A stretch of 64,000 nt of DNA from Lewinellaceae bacterium (GCA_020636435.1 JACJXX010000002.1:2852001-2916000); one strand, 5' to 3'. Shown: positions 23,511 through 32,995, counted from the first letter of the stretch. Translations and numbers: made by a program. The notes: a model not told the origin generated them from the letters alone.

Positions 23511-24674
23511 CTAGATGGGCGATGTTAAAGCCTCTTTTTCGGAGATACTCCCATGGCGGCCTCCGCACCAAAAGCCAACGGCATAAACCATGCGGCCGGT
23601 TTGGCAATAGGGGCATTGATCCGGCTCAAAGCCCAGGCGCTGGGTGCAAATTTGTTTCCAGGAGGTTTGCACTTTGACTGGCGGTACAGCTTTCAAGTGT
23701 TCCCGAGCTTGCTGCAAGCAGATAGATTTATTGCGAGAGGCAAGGATTCCATAATGCCGTATCCTAACAAAGCGGGCAGGAAGGATATGTAAAGCAAACC
23801 GGCGGATAAACTCATGAGTATCGAGCGTCATAGTTTTTTTGGCGGCCTGCTGCCGATAGTCCTTATAGCTAAAGGCCACTTGTTGCTGATTAACGTTTAG
23901 AAGGCGGTAGTTGCTAATGGCAATCTTGTGCGTGTAGCGGCCGAGGTATTCGAGGACTTGCTGTGGGCCAAGAAAAGGGCGTTTGGCGTAAACTACCCAA
24001 GGCTTAGCAAAAAGTTGTTTGAATAAGGCACTGGGCATTGTAATGTTTTGGCGGGCAGCCCACTGCCTGATGCCATGGGCAAACTTAGCCCGGAAAACTT
24101 TACTTAGAGCCTTTTTGGGGAAAAGGTATTTGCCTTCAGCCCTGGCCGTTTTCCATTTGCCTTGGGCAGTAAGGCCGCCGCCTGGGACAATGCAATGAAT
24201 ATGGGGGTGCAAGGCCATCTGTTGCCCCCAAGTATGAAGAATGGCAACCATGCCAGCTTGAGCGCCTAAGTGCTTAGAGTCTTTGGCAAAGGCTTTGAGC
24301 GTTTTCCAGGCAGATTGAAAAAGCAGGCTGTACAACTCATCTGGATAGCGTAGGCAGTAGGGGTTGAGGGCTGCCGGCAGGGTGAACACCACGTGGAAGT
24401 AGGGCACAGGCAATAAATCGGCCTGGCGGCGCAAGATCCACTCCTCGCGCTCCTTGGCCTGGCACTTGGGGCAATGGCGGTTTCTACAAGAGTTATAGCT
24501 GATTCGCAGGCGCCCGCAATGATCACAAGCGTCAATATGGCCGCCCAGTTCGGCAGTGCGGCATAAGCTCAATGCCCGGAGGTTGCGCAGTTGGTGGGCG
24601 TTGAAGCGGCCGCAGCTTTTGATCCAGGCCCAGTGCTGGCGCAAAACCTGCCCTACTTCAAAGCGGGGCTTCAT
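23511..24674 (-). CDS. IS91-family HUH transposase, complete
   Basis: 387 residues. An N-terminal zinc-binding domain (CDHCGRLRISYNSCRNRHCPKCQ, about residues 50-72) is followed by the HUH motif HPHIHCIVPGGG near 155-166 and the catalytic Tyr region EYLGRYTHKIAISNYR near 245-260, then RHYGIL and a C-terminal CPYC zinc pair. IS91 elements transpose through single-stranded, rolling-circle intermediates without target duplication. The start codon overlaps the stop of the upstream recombinase (ATGA), so the two are translated together. It is intact, unlike the copies at 19308 and 26467. Exact element ends were not found. Confidence 0.93.
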   Translation of the reverse strand: MKPRFEVGQVLRQHWAWIKSCGRFNAHQLRNLRALSLCRTAELGGHIDACDHCGRLRISYNSCRNRHCPKCQAKEREEWILRRQADLLPVPYFHVVFTLPAALNPYCLRYPDELYSLLFQSAWKTLKAFAKDSKHLGAQAGMVAILHTWGQQMALHPHIHCIVPGGGLTAQGKWKTARAEGKYLFPKKALSKVFRAKFAHGIRQWAARQNITMPSALFKQLFAKPWVVYAKRPFLGPQQVLEYLGRYTHKIAISNYRLLNVNQQQVAFSYKDYRQQAAKKTMTLDTHEFIRRFALHILPARFVRIRHYGILASRNKSICLQQAREHLKAVPPVKVQTSWKQICTQRLGFEPDQCPYCQTGRMVYAVGFWCGGRHGSISEKEALTSPI

Positions 24675-25567
24675 GATTGGTATAGGGTGTCCAGCGGGCT
24701 ATGGACATCAGTACGCTTGATATTCCGGGCTATGTGTATGTAGCGCAGGGTAGTTTCAATATGAGCATGGCCTAGTTGTTCTTTGACAGTGAAAATATCC
24801 ACGCCGTCTTCGATTAGGTGAGTGGCAAAAGAATGGCGAAGCGTATGCAGGCTGGCCTGTTTTTTGATGCCGGCCTGGCGCACGGCGCTGCGCATGATCC
24901 ATTGCACGGAGCGTTTACCCATGGGCTTGCCTTTAACCTGCCCATTAAAAAGGTATGCTTTTGGGTGGCAGGCCAGATAGTATTTGCGCAAGCCTTGGAG
25001 GGCTAAAGAAGACAGCACCACATAACGGTCTTTGTTGCCTTTGCCCTGGCGGATACGGATTTGCATACGGCCCGAATCGACATCCTCCAGGCGCAGGGCG
25101 ATAAGTTCGCTTAAGCGAAGGCCTGCAGAGTAAACCAGGGCAAGTAGAACCCGGTGCTTGAGCATTTTGGGCGCTCTAAACAGGCGTTTGCATTCCGCCC
25201 GGCTCAAAACTACTGGCAACTGGCTCTTGCGGCGCAGGGGCGGCAGCTGAATAGCCCTATCCTCCCGGCCGAAGAGCCGGAATAAGTAGCGAAGGCCGTA
25301 AACGGTGTGCTTAAAATAGGACTCCGAGGGTTGTTCCCCGGCTTTGACTTCCAGCAGGTACTCATTAATGGTATCATCCTCTAAGTCAAGAGGTGTTTTG
25401 CCGAAGTGCAGGGAAATTTTGGCCATGGAGCGGCCGTAGTTGAGCAAGGTCGAAGCGCTCAAGCCGGAAAGCTTGACTTTCTGTTCCAATTTTTTGTACA
25501 TTGAATCAAAACCAGGAACGGTTGTCCTGGCACGCTCGGTGAGCGTGGAACCTTTCTTGCGTCCCAT
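24671..25567 (-). CDS. Tyrosine recombinase linked to the IS91 transposase
   Basis: 298 residues from the ATG at 25567; a TTG at 25591 would add eight. N-terminal SAM-like core-binding domain (about 10-95), then the catalytic domain with Arg in YSAGLRLSELIALRLED, Lys in GKGNKDR, HTLRHSFATHL, GHAHIETTLRYIHI containing the Tyr nucleophile. It ends HSPLDTL, close to the SPLD tail of integron integrases, but it lacks the extra helix insertion before HxxR that marks IntI. Such recombinase-plus-IS91 pairs are common in Bacteroidota; its role in transposition is unclear. The ATGA overlap shows coupling with the transposase. Confidence 0.9.
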   Translation of the reverse strand: MGRKKGSTLTERARTTVPGFDSMYKKLEQKVKLSGLSASTLLNYGRSMAKISLHFGKTPLDLEDDTINEYLLEVKAGEQPSESYFKHTVYGLRYLFRLFGREDRAIQLPPLRRKSQLPVVLSRAECKRLFRAPKMLKHRVLLALVYSAGLRLSELIALRLEDVDSGRMQIRIRQGKGNKDRYVVLSSLALQGLRKYYLACHPKAYLFNGQVKGKPMGKRSVQWIMRSAVRQAGIKKQASLHTLRHSFATHLIEDGVDIFTVKEQLGHAHIETTLRYIHIARNIKRTDVHSPLDTLYQS

Positions 25568-25705
25568 AATCTTAAGTTTTAAGGTTAACAAATAGGTTAT
25601 GGGGCTATTTTATTCATCCTGGCCTTTTGGCGCAAGGACGAAACAGCTAAGAGAAGGTGACTTTAGCTACCGGCAGGTTTAGTACAACACCGTGCACCTG
25701 TCAAG

Positions 25706-25837
25706 CACCTCCATTCGATCGATGCTTACGTGGATTCCCTGGATTTAAAGGAGTTGGGCTTCAGCCACGTGGTGCCGGAAGAAACGGGGCGGCCGCCTTA
25801 CCATCCCGGGGATTTGCTCAAGCTGTACATATATGGT
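25706..25837 (+). pseudogene. Remnant of an IS1182-type DDE transposase N-terminus
   Basis: One frame reads HLHSIDAYVDSLDLKELGF, then EETGRPPYHPGDLLKLYIYGF, the conserved start of IS1182-family transposases (DUF772 domain). It has no start codon in place and nothing of the DDE catalytic domain follows. The rest of 25568-26082 shows no gene. It records a past insertion near the IS91 unit. Confidence 0.8.
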
Positions 25838-26082
25838 TTTGATTTTCAAAAAACATTAAAAGAAACGAAATGCTCCCGTTTGCCAACGGGATAAGGCCCT
25901 GGAAATGGGGTTTAGCGTTGTTGGAGTCCTGCCCCAAAGGGGTCACTATGTGGTAGGGACGACAGGTTTCATTCCCATTTATTGAGAAGTTACTTCCCTG
26001 TCACACAAAGTGCTGGTTAATAGTTGATTGTACCACTTCGTTGCTTTAATATGCGGGTGTTTTTTTCACCTAATGATTGCAT

Positions 26083-26775
26083 ATGGAAGCATTACTGCGG
26101 CGTTACGAAGAACAACTGATCCTAAAGAATTACGCTGAAGCTACCCGCCGGGCGTACCTTTACTCGGTGCGGCGGTATTACAAATGGTGTTTGTCAGAGC
26201 AGCGCAAGGGGGCTAAAAAGAAGGGCCTGTTGCGGCGGTTTTTGGTACACCGCTTTGAATCGGGCAAAGCCTGGCAGACGGTGAATGGGGATTATTCAGC
26301 ATTGAAGCTGCTGTATGCCGAAGTGCTCTGCCCACACCCTTCGGCATTGTTATGCCACCCACCACCTGGAAAGCGGCACGGACATCGTAACCTTACAGCG
26401 GCAATTGGGGCATAAACGAATAAAAACCACACTGCGCTACCTGCACCTATGCATTAAAAGCGCTTTATGCAGCATATCCTGCCGCGGGGCTTTCAGCGCA
26501 TCCGTTACTATGGGCTTATGTCCGGCGCCTGCCGCCACAATAAATACAAAAAAGCACTTGCCCTGCTCCAGCCCCATGCCGTACAGCGCCGCATGCGCAC
26601 CGTTTGCCAAATTGTTGCTGCCATGTTGGGCAGGGATATTGACGAGTGCGAGCATTGTGGTGCTCGTCAACTGCATTGCCGCCGCCTGCCTTCTGACCCA
26701 GGTTGGCTGGCCCGGCACGTTACCTGGGATAAACAGCGTGGCCCGCCGGCAGGCTTGCTCCGAAAAGCCAAATAG
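26083..26775 (+). pseudogene. Fused remnant of a tyrosine recombinase and an IS91 transposase
   Basis: Three pieces of an integrase-IS91 unit in the plus direction. 26083-26325: recombinase N-terminal domain (EEQLILKNYAEATRRAYLYSVRRYY). 26325-26460, in another frame: the catalytic tail AHTLRHCYATHHLESGTD, then GHKRIKTTLRYLHL; the Arg and Lys blocks in between are deleted. 26467-26775: transposase tail LQHILPRGFQRIRYYGL, then CEHCGA zinc ligands. Internal deletions of several hundred residues joined them. Order (recombinase first, transposase second) is that of the intact unit at 23511-25567 but on the opposite strand. None of it can be active. Confidence 0.85.
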
Positions 26776-26981
26776 GGAAAGAGAGGGAAGTGCTGCCCAA
26801 GGATCCAGGGCCAGCAAAGCAAAAGCGTTGCCTCAAAAAGGCCATCTGGATATAAAACAAGCCAACAGGTTCGCCCAGGGCTTGTTTTCTTTGGGCAAAG
26901 CCCCTATCTTGGAAGGCAAAACTGCCAATGCCAACACAAAAGGGCCACCGCGTTGCTCCAAGCAATTTACATAGGCTGTTC

Positions 26982-27075
26982 GTTCAACTCGAAAAGGCTA
27001 TGCCATCCCGGATTAGGCCGCTTCGGTGGCGGGGCTGTTTGGAAGGGATGGCATAGCCTTTCCTTTGTGTTACCA
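26982..27075 (+). other. attC-like site 4 (longer, less canonical)
   Basis: R'' GTTCAAC (26982-26988), identical to site 2; R' GTTACCA (27069-27075), which fits GTTRRRY poorly. AAGGCTATGCCATCCC pairs perfectly with GGGATGGCATAGCCTT, 16 bp, with GC-rich loop GGCCGCTTCGGTGGC. Length is 94 bp. It stands just before the SRPBCC gene. It could instead be an IS91 end hairpin. Confidence 0.5.
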
Positions 27076-27095
27076 CACATTAAAAATAATAGAAC

Positions 27096-27524
27096 TTGAG
27101 CAAAGAATTAATTTCAAAATCATCAATAGACATAAATGCTCCTTCTTCTGACATTTGGGAAGCTTTGGTTAAACCCGAAATAGCAAAGGAATATTTCTTC
27201 GGAGCAGAAATTGTGACAGATTGGAAAGTAGGAAGTTCAATTACATTTAAAGGCGAATTCAACGGAAACAAATATGAAGAAAAAGGAGTGCTTTTAAATG
27301 TTGAACCCAATTCACAACTTCAATACTCACATTGGAGTCATTTCGATGGACTACCCGACAAACCAGAAAACTATCGGACTTGGACTTTCGACATAACCGA
27401 AGAAAATGGAACAAATTTTTTAAACATTAGTGAGGATAATATCCCAACTGAAAAGCAAAAAAATCGGTCAGATGAATTTTGGGCAGAGGCTCTCTTAAAA
27501 ATTAAAAGGCTTGTTGAAAAATAA
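27096..27524 (+). CDS. SRPBCC/AHSA1-type protein (START-like fold)
   Basis: 142 residues with a TTG start at 27096; there is no internal Met, so TTG is the only start that gives the whole domain. The pattern SIDINAPSSDIWEALVKPEIAKEYFFGAE, then WKVGSSITFKG and LQYSHWSHFDGLPDKPENY is that of the AHSA1/Hsp90-ATPase-activator-like SRPBCC family, which bind hydrophobic ligands; the exact function is unknown. The gene sits between attC-like site 4 and a half-site after its stop (GTGTGGTAAT at 27532-27541, complementary to the GTTACCAC that opens it), so it is probably a gene cassette. Confidence 0.82.
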   Translation: MSKELISKSSIDINAPSSDIWEALVKPEIAKEYFFGAEIVTDWKVGSSITFKGEFNGNKYEEKGVLLNVEPNSQLQYSHWSHFDGLPDKPENYRTWTFDITEENGTNFLNISEDNIPTEKQKNRSDEFWAEALLKIKRLVEK

Positions 27525-27671
27525 AAAAAACGTGTGGTAATCGAGTGGCAAGGTTGCGACATGAAGTCGCTCATCATATAGTCAATCAACCTAAACCTAC
27601 CAGATATGATTAATTGGTTGTATAGGTTGTTATAGTAAGCCAGGGCAATATCATCTATAGATCAAACTACT

Positions 27672-28160
27672 TTAACGCTCGGCCTCCGCCACCTGCGCCT
27701 GATTGAGATACTCAATTATTTTTTCGAGGGCGGCGTTTGAGCTTTGTTCTGAGCCCAGCAGGTCGCGCAGCGTGATTTGATCCAAAACATGGTCGACCGC
27801 ATACTGAATAATCTTCCATAGGGAGCGCACGGAGCAGTCGACCGAATTGGTGCAGATGCGGAAGGCGCCGGAGTGGCTGTTGCAGAAATCTTCATCGAAA
27901 AGAGCGCCGCCCAGGGCGCGAAGCGCTTCGCCGATCCGGATTTCCTCCGCCGGGCGGGAAAGCACATATCCCCCCTTCTGGCCCGGGGTGCTTTGAATGA
28001 AGCCGGCCAGCCGCAGCGTGCGGGTCAGTTTGGCCACATAGGAGGCAGACATACCCTCCGCCTCACTGAGTTGGGGAATGCTGAGGCCCTCTTCGCTCTC
28101 CGAGCGGGCGATCCTAAGCAATATTCTGAGTCCGTATTCATCCTGGGCTGATATCTTCAT
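27672..28160 (-). CDS. Rrf2-family Fe-S regulator (IscR/SufR-like)
   Basis: 162 residues. Winged helix at 1-75 (MKISAQDEYGLRILLRIAR, then SIPQLSEAEGMSASYVAKL). Three cysteines, C93, C103 and C109, in FCNSHSGAFRICTNSVDC are spaced like the cluster ligands of IscR-type Rrf2 proteins. It is the last gene of the suf run, 65 bp after sufT. It probably senses Fe-S status and controls the operon; its binding site was not found. As the distal gene it would be co-transcribed with what it regulates. Confidence 0.9.
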   Translation of the reverse strand: MKISAQDEYGLRILLRIARSESEEGLSIPQLSEAEGMSASYVAKLTRTLRLAGFIQSTPGQKGGYVLSRPAEEIRIGEALRALGGALFDEDFCNSHSGAFRICTNSVDCSVRSLWKIIQYAVDHVLDQITLRDLLGSEQSSNAALEKIIEYLNQAQVAEAER

Positions 28161-28225
28161 ATCCTTTCGTCGTGATCAAAAAATAAGTTATCGATCTAAC
28201 TTATTTTTTGAGGTTTGCTTAATTC

Positions 28226-28543
28226 CTAAAACATGTCGAGGGCAAATCGTGCTTCTTCGCTCATCATTTCCTTGTTCCAGGGCGGATCGTAGACGACATT
28301 GAGGCTCACTTCGGACACGCCGTCCACTTCCCACACTTTCTGCTGTACTTCCATGGGGAGCGACTCCGCCACCGGGCACATGGGAGAGGTGAGGGTCATT
28401 TTGATCTCCACTTTTCCGCCCTCCTGTATGTCGATCTCATAGATCAGGCCCAGCTCGTAGATGTCTACCGGGATTTCCGGGTCATAGACCGTTTTGAGCG
28501 CTTCGATGATCCGTTCTTCGAGTTCTTCCTTAGTGTCGGACAT
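28226..28543 (-). CDS. sufT: SufT/MIP18-family Fe-S assembly protein (DUF59)
   Basis: 105 residues of a single DUF59/MIP18 domain: EERIIEALKTVYDPEIPVDIYELGLIY at 9-35, TLTSPMCPVAESLP around 51-64 with the conserved Cys, and VNVVYDPPWNKEMM near the end. Family members help maturation of Fe-S proteins. It is 44 bp after sufE in the suf operon, which supports that role. The exact step is not established for Bacteroidota members. Confidence 0.9.
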   Translation of the reverse strand: MSDTKEELEERIIEALKTVYDPEIPVDIYELGLIYEIDIQEGGKVEIKMTLTSPMCPVAESLPMEVQQKVWEVDGVSEVSLNVVYDPPWNKEMMSEEARFALDMF

Positions 28544-28587
28544 GAGTAAGAAATGATTTAAGAAACATACTATGTACAGAAGTGTAT

Positions 28588-29007
28588 TTAATGCTTTGCA
28601 TGTAATGCCAATCCGTACATTTTCATCTGTTTAACCATGCTGACCAGGCCGTTGGACCGGGTGGGGGAAAGATGTTCCTTCAAGCCGATCTTATCAATGA
28701 AATACAGGTCTGATTTGGCAACCGCCTCCGCCGGTTGTCCGGACAATACCCGGATCAGCAGGGCGATGATGCCTTTGGTAATCACCGCGTCGCTGTCGGC
28801 AGTGAAAGCAACGTTGCCCCCCTCCAGCCCGGCGTGCAGCCATACCCGGCTCTGGCAGCCTTTGATGAGGTGATCCTCGTCTTTGTACTGTTCATCGATG
28901 AGGGGCAGTTGCTTGCCCAGGTCGATGATGTATTCGTACTTCTCCATCCAGTCGCTGAAGAAAGAGAATTCTTCGATGATTTCGTCTTGTATCTCGTTGA
29001 TGGTCAT
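28588..29007 (-). CDS. sufE: SufE, sulfur acceptor for cysteine desulfurase
   Basis: 139 residues. The catalytic Cys51 lies in LIKGCQSRVWL, the SufE active-site loop, with the FSFFSDWMEKYEYIIDLG helix before it. SufE takes the persulfide from SufS and passes it to the SufBCD scaffold. It lies 79 bp after sufS in the operon; a heptamer tandem repeat (AACCTTG) fills that gap. Confidence 0.95.
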   Translation of the reverse strand: MTINEIQDEIIEEFSFFSDWMEKYEYIIDLGKQLPLIDEQYKDEDHLIKGCQSRVWLHAGLEGGNVAFTADSDAVITKGIIALLIRVLSGQPAEAVAKSDLYFIDKIGLKEHLSPTRSNGLVSMVKQMKMYGLALHAKH

Positions 29008-29033
29008 GTTTGATGTTTGACGTTCGGTTGTTC

Positions 29034-29072
29034 AACCTTGAACCTTGAACCTTGAACCTTGAACTTTGAACC
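29034..29072. repeat. Heptamer tandem repeat between sufS and sufE
   Basis: AACCTTG is repeated five times, the last copy as AACTTTG, followed by AACC. It lies in the gap of the operon and does not interrupt coding sequence. Similar short tandem arrays occur at 32835 and 54475. Confidence 0.85.
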
Positions 29073-29086
29073 TCCCCCCTCCCCTC

Positions 29087-30325
29087 TCACCCCAACATCG
29101 CCACTGCCCTCTTCACCCCTTCCACCAGGCGGTCGATGTCGTTTTTATTATTGTAGAATGCCAGGCTGGCCCTTACCGTTCCGGGAATGCAAAACTGGTC
29201 CATCAGCGGCTGGGTGCAGTGGTGGCCGGTGCGCACAGCTACCCCCAATTTATCGAGGATGGTGCCCAGGTCGTAGGGATGAAAACCGTCGACCAGGAAG
29301 GAGACAACGCTGGCTTTTTCTTTTGCCGTCCCGATGAACCGAATGCCTTCCACTTGTTGCAGTTGCCGGGTAGCGTAATCGAGCAGTTCCGCTTCGTGGG
29401 CGTGGATAACATCGTAACCGATGGACTGGATGTACTCTATAGCGGCGCCCAGCCCGACTGTCCCGGCGATATCCGGCGTGCCTGCCTCGAATTTATGAGG
29501 CAACTCGTTATAGGTGGTCTTTTCGAATGTCACCGTCTCGATCATCTCGCCGCCGCCCTGGTAAGGGGGCAGGGCGTTGAGCCATTTTTCTTTGCCGTAC
29601 AATACGCCAATGCCCGTCGGGCCGAACATCTTGTGGCCGGAAAAAGCGTAAAAGTCAACATCCAGGGCTTGTACATCCACTTGTATATGTGGAATGGCCT
29701 GGGCGCCGTCCACCAGCACCGGAATGCCTTTGGCATGGGCTTTTTCTACGATATCGCGGATGGGGTTGATCGTGCCCAATGTATTGGAAACATGCGTAAC
29801 CGCAACGATCTTCACCTTGTCGGTCAGCAGGCGCTCGTAGTCTTCCATGACCAGCTCCCCTTTTTCGTTGACGGGGATGACCTTTAGTTTGGCTCCCCTG
29901 TCCTCGCAGGCCATTTGCCAGGGCACGATGTTGCTGTGGTGCTCCATAGCCGAGATCAACACCTCGCTGCCCGCATCGAGGAAGCGGCGGCCAAAGGTAG
30001 CGGCTACCAGGTTGATGGCTTCGGTACAGCCGCGCACGAATATCACTTCTTTGGAAGAAGGCGCGTTGATAAAACCACGCACCAGTTCGCGGGCGTTTTC
30101 GTAAGCGGCAGTAGCATCCTGGCTGAGCTGATATACTCCCCGGTGCACGTTGGCGTGCTTTTCGCGGTAATATCGGTCCATCGCTTCAAGCACTACAGAA
30201 GGCTTCTGGCTGGAAGCCGCGCTGTCCAAGAAAGCGATGGGCTTGCCGTTCATATTGGTCTGCAACAGGGGAAAATCGCTGCGCAGTTTTTTTATATCGA
30301 AGCCTTTTTGAGCGGTTACTGGCAT
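29087..30325 (-). CDS. sufS: SufS cysteine desulfurase
   Basis: 412 residues. PLP-binding Lys232 in FSGHKMFGPTGIG, catalytic Cys370 in RTGHHCTQPLM, and the N-terminal YLDSAASSQKP-like segment FLDSAASSQKPS at 32-43. It takes sulfur from cysteine for Fe-S cluster building, handing it to SufE. The gene follows sufD after a 369-bp gap that holds a 190-bp MITE, so the operon may be split in two transcripts here. Confidence 0.97.
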   Translation of the reverse strand: MPVTAQKGFDIKKLRSDFPLLQTNMNGKPIAFLDSAASSQKPSVVLEAMDRYYREKHANVHRGVYQLSQDATAAYENARELVRGFINAPSSKEVIFVRGCTEAINLVAATFGRRFLDAGSEVLISAMEHHSNIVPWQMACEDRGAKLKVIPVNEKGELVMEDYERLLTDKVKIVAVTHVSNTLGTINPIRDIVEKAHAKGIPVLVDGAQAIPHIQVDVQALDVDFYAFSGHKMFGPTGIGVLYGKEKWLNALPPYQGGGEMIETVTFEKTTYNELPHKFEAGTPDIAGTVGLGAAIEYIQSIGYDVIHAHEAELLDYATRQLQQVEGIRFIGTAKEKASVVSFLVDGFHPYDLGTILDKLGVAVRTGHHCTQPLMDQFCIPGTVRASLAFYNNKNDIDRLVEGVKRAVAMLG

Positions 30326-30346
30326 GATTTTTTGCTATTTAGTATT

Positions 30347-30536
30347 AGAGTTGATGCGTTGGGAGCATTCAGCGGTTAAAAAGTTACTTTTTGCCCTGCT
30401 CTTCCCCGACACTTTGTGTGCGGGGCAGGCTGTTCCAAAAGCAGTCAGGTAACGCCACTATCTTCCCACTTTCGCGCCTCAATCAGGACAAAAATTAATC
30501 TTTTTGCCCACTAAAGCCCCCCAACGCATCAACTCT
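30347..30536. mobile_element. 190-bp MITE with 17-bp TIRs inside the suf operon
   Basis: AGAGTTGATGCGTTGGG at 30347-30363 and its exact complement at 30520-30536, flanked by ATT on both sides (30344-30346, 30537-30539). No transposase is encoded. It lies 21 bp upstream of the sufS start. A near copy of the TIR is present at 53727-53743 upstream of the isoaspartyl peptidase gene. Confidence 0.75.
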
Positions 30537-30580
30537 ATTGTACATGACGTTTTTTGCCACTAAAACACGAAAACACGGTA

Positions 30581-30662
30581 GTGGGTTAAATCCGTTGATT
30601 TATACAGCGGACCTGGAGGTCCGCTCTCCATTTGCACAACAGTTTCAACGGATTTAGCCCAC
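30581..30662. repeat. Second palindromic element between sufD and sufS
   Basis: GTGGGTTAAATCCGTTG (30581-30597) faces CAACGGATTTAGCCCAC (30646-30662), 16 of 17 matching. GCGGACC-TGGA-GGTCCGC (30607-30624) forms an inner hairpin. It may act as a terminator for sufD or be a small mobile repeat. Confidence 0.6.
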
Positions 30663-30694
30663 CAACTTTGTGGGGCTACATCTTGTAAATCCTG

Positions 30695-32038
30695 TTAATC
30701 CTGCCTGAACTTCTCCAGGATCAGTTGTTCGGCAAACGCTCTCACTGGCTCCAGTTTCATAAACTCGATGACCTCCTCCAGGAAAGCCTGCTGCAGCATA
30801 AACCGGGCCTGATCATCCGACAAACCGCGGGAGCGCAGGTAAAAGACGGCTGATTCATCCAGTTGGCCGATGGTGGCGCCGTGGCTGCAGCGCACGTCGT
30901 CGGCGAAAATCTCCAGTTGCGGCTTGCTGTCCATCTGGGCCTTATCGGAAAGCACCAGGCTGCTGTTTTGCTGGAAGGCATTGGTCTTCTGCGCATCGCG
31001 CCGGACCATAACCTTGCCGTTGAAGACCCCGTGGGCCTTATCGGTCAGGATGCCTTTATATAATTCGTTGCTGATGCAGTGCGGCACCGCGTGGTCGATG
31101 AACGTGTGGTTGTCGATATGCTGCTCGCCTTTGGCGAAGTAGACGCCGTAGAAATTGGTGCCGGTGCCTGGGTTATTCAGGGTCGTCACCAGGTTGTTGC
31201 GCACCAGCCGACCGCCGAGGTCGATGGCGTAGGAGGAAAAGGTGCTGTCGCCATCCTGCTCCACATCCGCATTGCTGATGAGGAAGCCCTCGCGGCCCTC
31301 CTGCTGCAGGCGGTAGTGGTGGATGTGCGCGTTGGGCTTCACCCGGAAGCGGTTCACCAGGTTGTTGAAGTAAGTGCCTTCGGCGCCGGGCAGCTCAAAG
31401 AGGCCTTCGATGAAGGAAGCCTCGCTGCTCTGTTCGGCAATGGCAATGTTCAGGTAACTGCTAAAGGTTGGCGTTTCGCCGGGCGCCGCGAGGTGGATGA
31501 GGTAGACCGGCTTTTCAATCACCGCATTCTTTGCCACATGAATGAATAGCCCATGGCGGGCAAAGGCGGCATTGAGCACCATGAATATATCTTCCTGCCC
31601 CTCCATCAGGCTGTCGAGCTGCCGCTGCACCATTTCCTGGTAGCGGGCATCAGCCAGGGCGCTGGCCAGGTCCATGACGGTAAGGCCTTCGGGCAGCTTG
31701 CCGATGTCGGAGAGTTCTTCCCGGAAGGCGCCGTTGACAAAAACCAGGCGTAAGGCGTCCATTTCCTCGATCAGGAAGGGCTTCAACTGGGCAGCGTTTA
31801 CTTTTGCCGGCGTCTCCAGTTGGTATTCCGGCTGCAACACCCGGTTGACGCTGGTGTATTTCCACTCCTCGTCCCGGCGGGTGGGAAATGCCATTCCTTC
31901 CAACCGCTTCATCGCTTCCTGGCGAAACTGGTGATAGGGATGGCTCGCTTGCCCGTTGAGCTGAATCTGTTGCGCTTCGAACAATTGCTGAAAGCGCGCT
32001 TTGACTTCAGCGTATCTATCTTGAACTACTGTTGGCAT
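30695..32038 (-). CDS. sufD: SufD, Fe-S scaffold subunit
   Basis: 447 residues. N-terminal helical part (to about 100), then the right-handed beta-helix shared by SufB and SufD with FSSYAIDLGGRLVRNN near 275, HCISNELYKGIL near 330 and DDVRCSHGATIGQLDE near 385-400. SufD completes the SufBC2D complex in which clusters form. It lies 19 bp after sufC. Confidence 0.95.
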   Translation of the reverse strand: MPTVVQDRYAEVKARFQQLFEAQQIQLNGQASHPYHQFRQEAMKRLEGMAFPTRRDEEWKYTSVNRVLQPEYQLETPAKVNAAQLKPFLIEEMDALRLVFVNGAFREELSDIGKLPEGLTVMDLASALADARYQEMVQRQLDSLMEGQEDIFMVLNAAFARHGLFIHVAKNAVIEKPVYLIHLAAPGETPTFSSYLNIAIAEQSSEASFIEGLFELPGAEGTYFNNLVNRFRVKPNAHIHHYRLQQEGREGFLISNADVEQDGDSTFSSYAIDLGGRLVRNNLVTTLNNPGTGTNFYGVYFAKGEQHIDNHTFIDHAVPHCISNELYKGILTDKAHGVFNGKVMVRRDAQKTNAFQQNSSLVLSDKAQMDSKPQLEIFADDVRCSHGATIGQLDESAVFYLRSRGLSDDQARFMLQQAFLEEVIEFMKLEPVRAFAEQLILEKFRQD

Positions 32039-32056
32039 TTTTCGAATTTTTTCCGT

Positions 32057-32818
<762 letters not shown>

Positions 32819-32834
32819 TATTTTTGGTTTAGTT

Positions 32835-32938
32835 GTGTATCAGTGTTTTAGTGTATCAGTGTTTTAGTGTTTCAGTGTTTTAGTGTTTCAGTGTTTCAGT
32901 GTGTCAGTGTTTCAGTGTGTCAGTGTTTCAGTGTTTCA
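32835..32938. repeat. 8-bp minisatellite between sufB and sufC
   Basis: Thirteen copies of GTGTNTYA (GTGTTTCA, GTGTTTTA, GTGTATCA, GTGTGTCA variants) in a row, 104 bp. It lies in the 5' region of sufC on the minus strand and could vary in copy number. Confidence 0.9.
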
Positions 32939-32995
32939 GGATTTCTATCGAAGCAATTAACTGATACACTGATGCACCACTCCCCGATACACTAT

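Noticed and set aside
24671..25567. Integron integrase IntI
   Set aside because: The helix insertion before HxxR that defines IntI is absent and the gene is coupled to an IS91 transposase.
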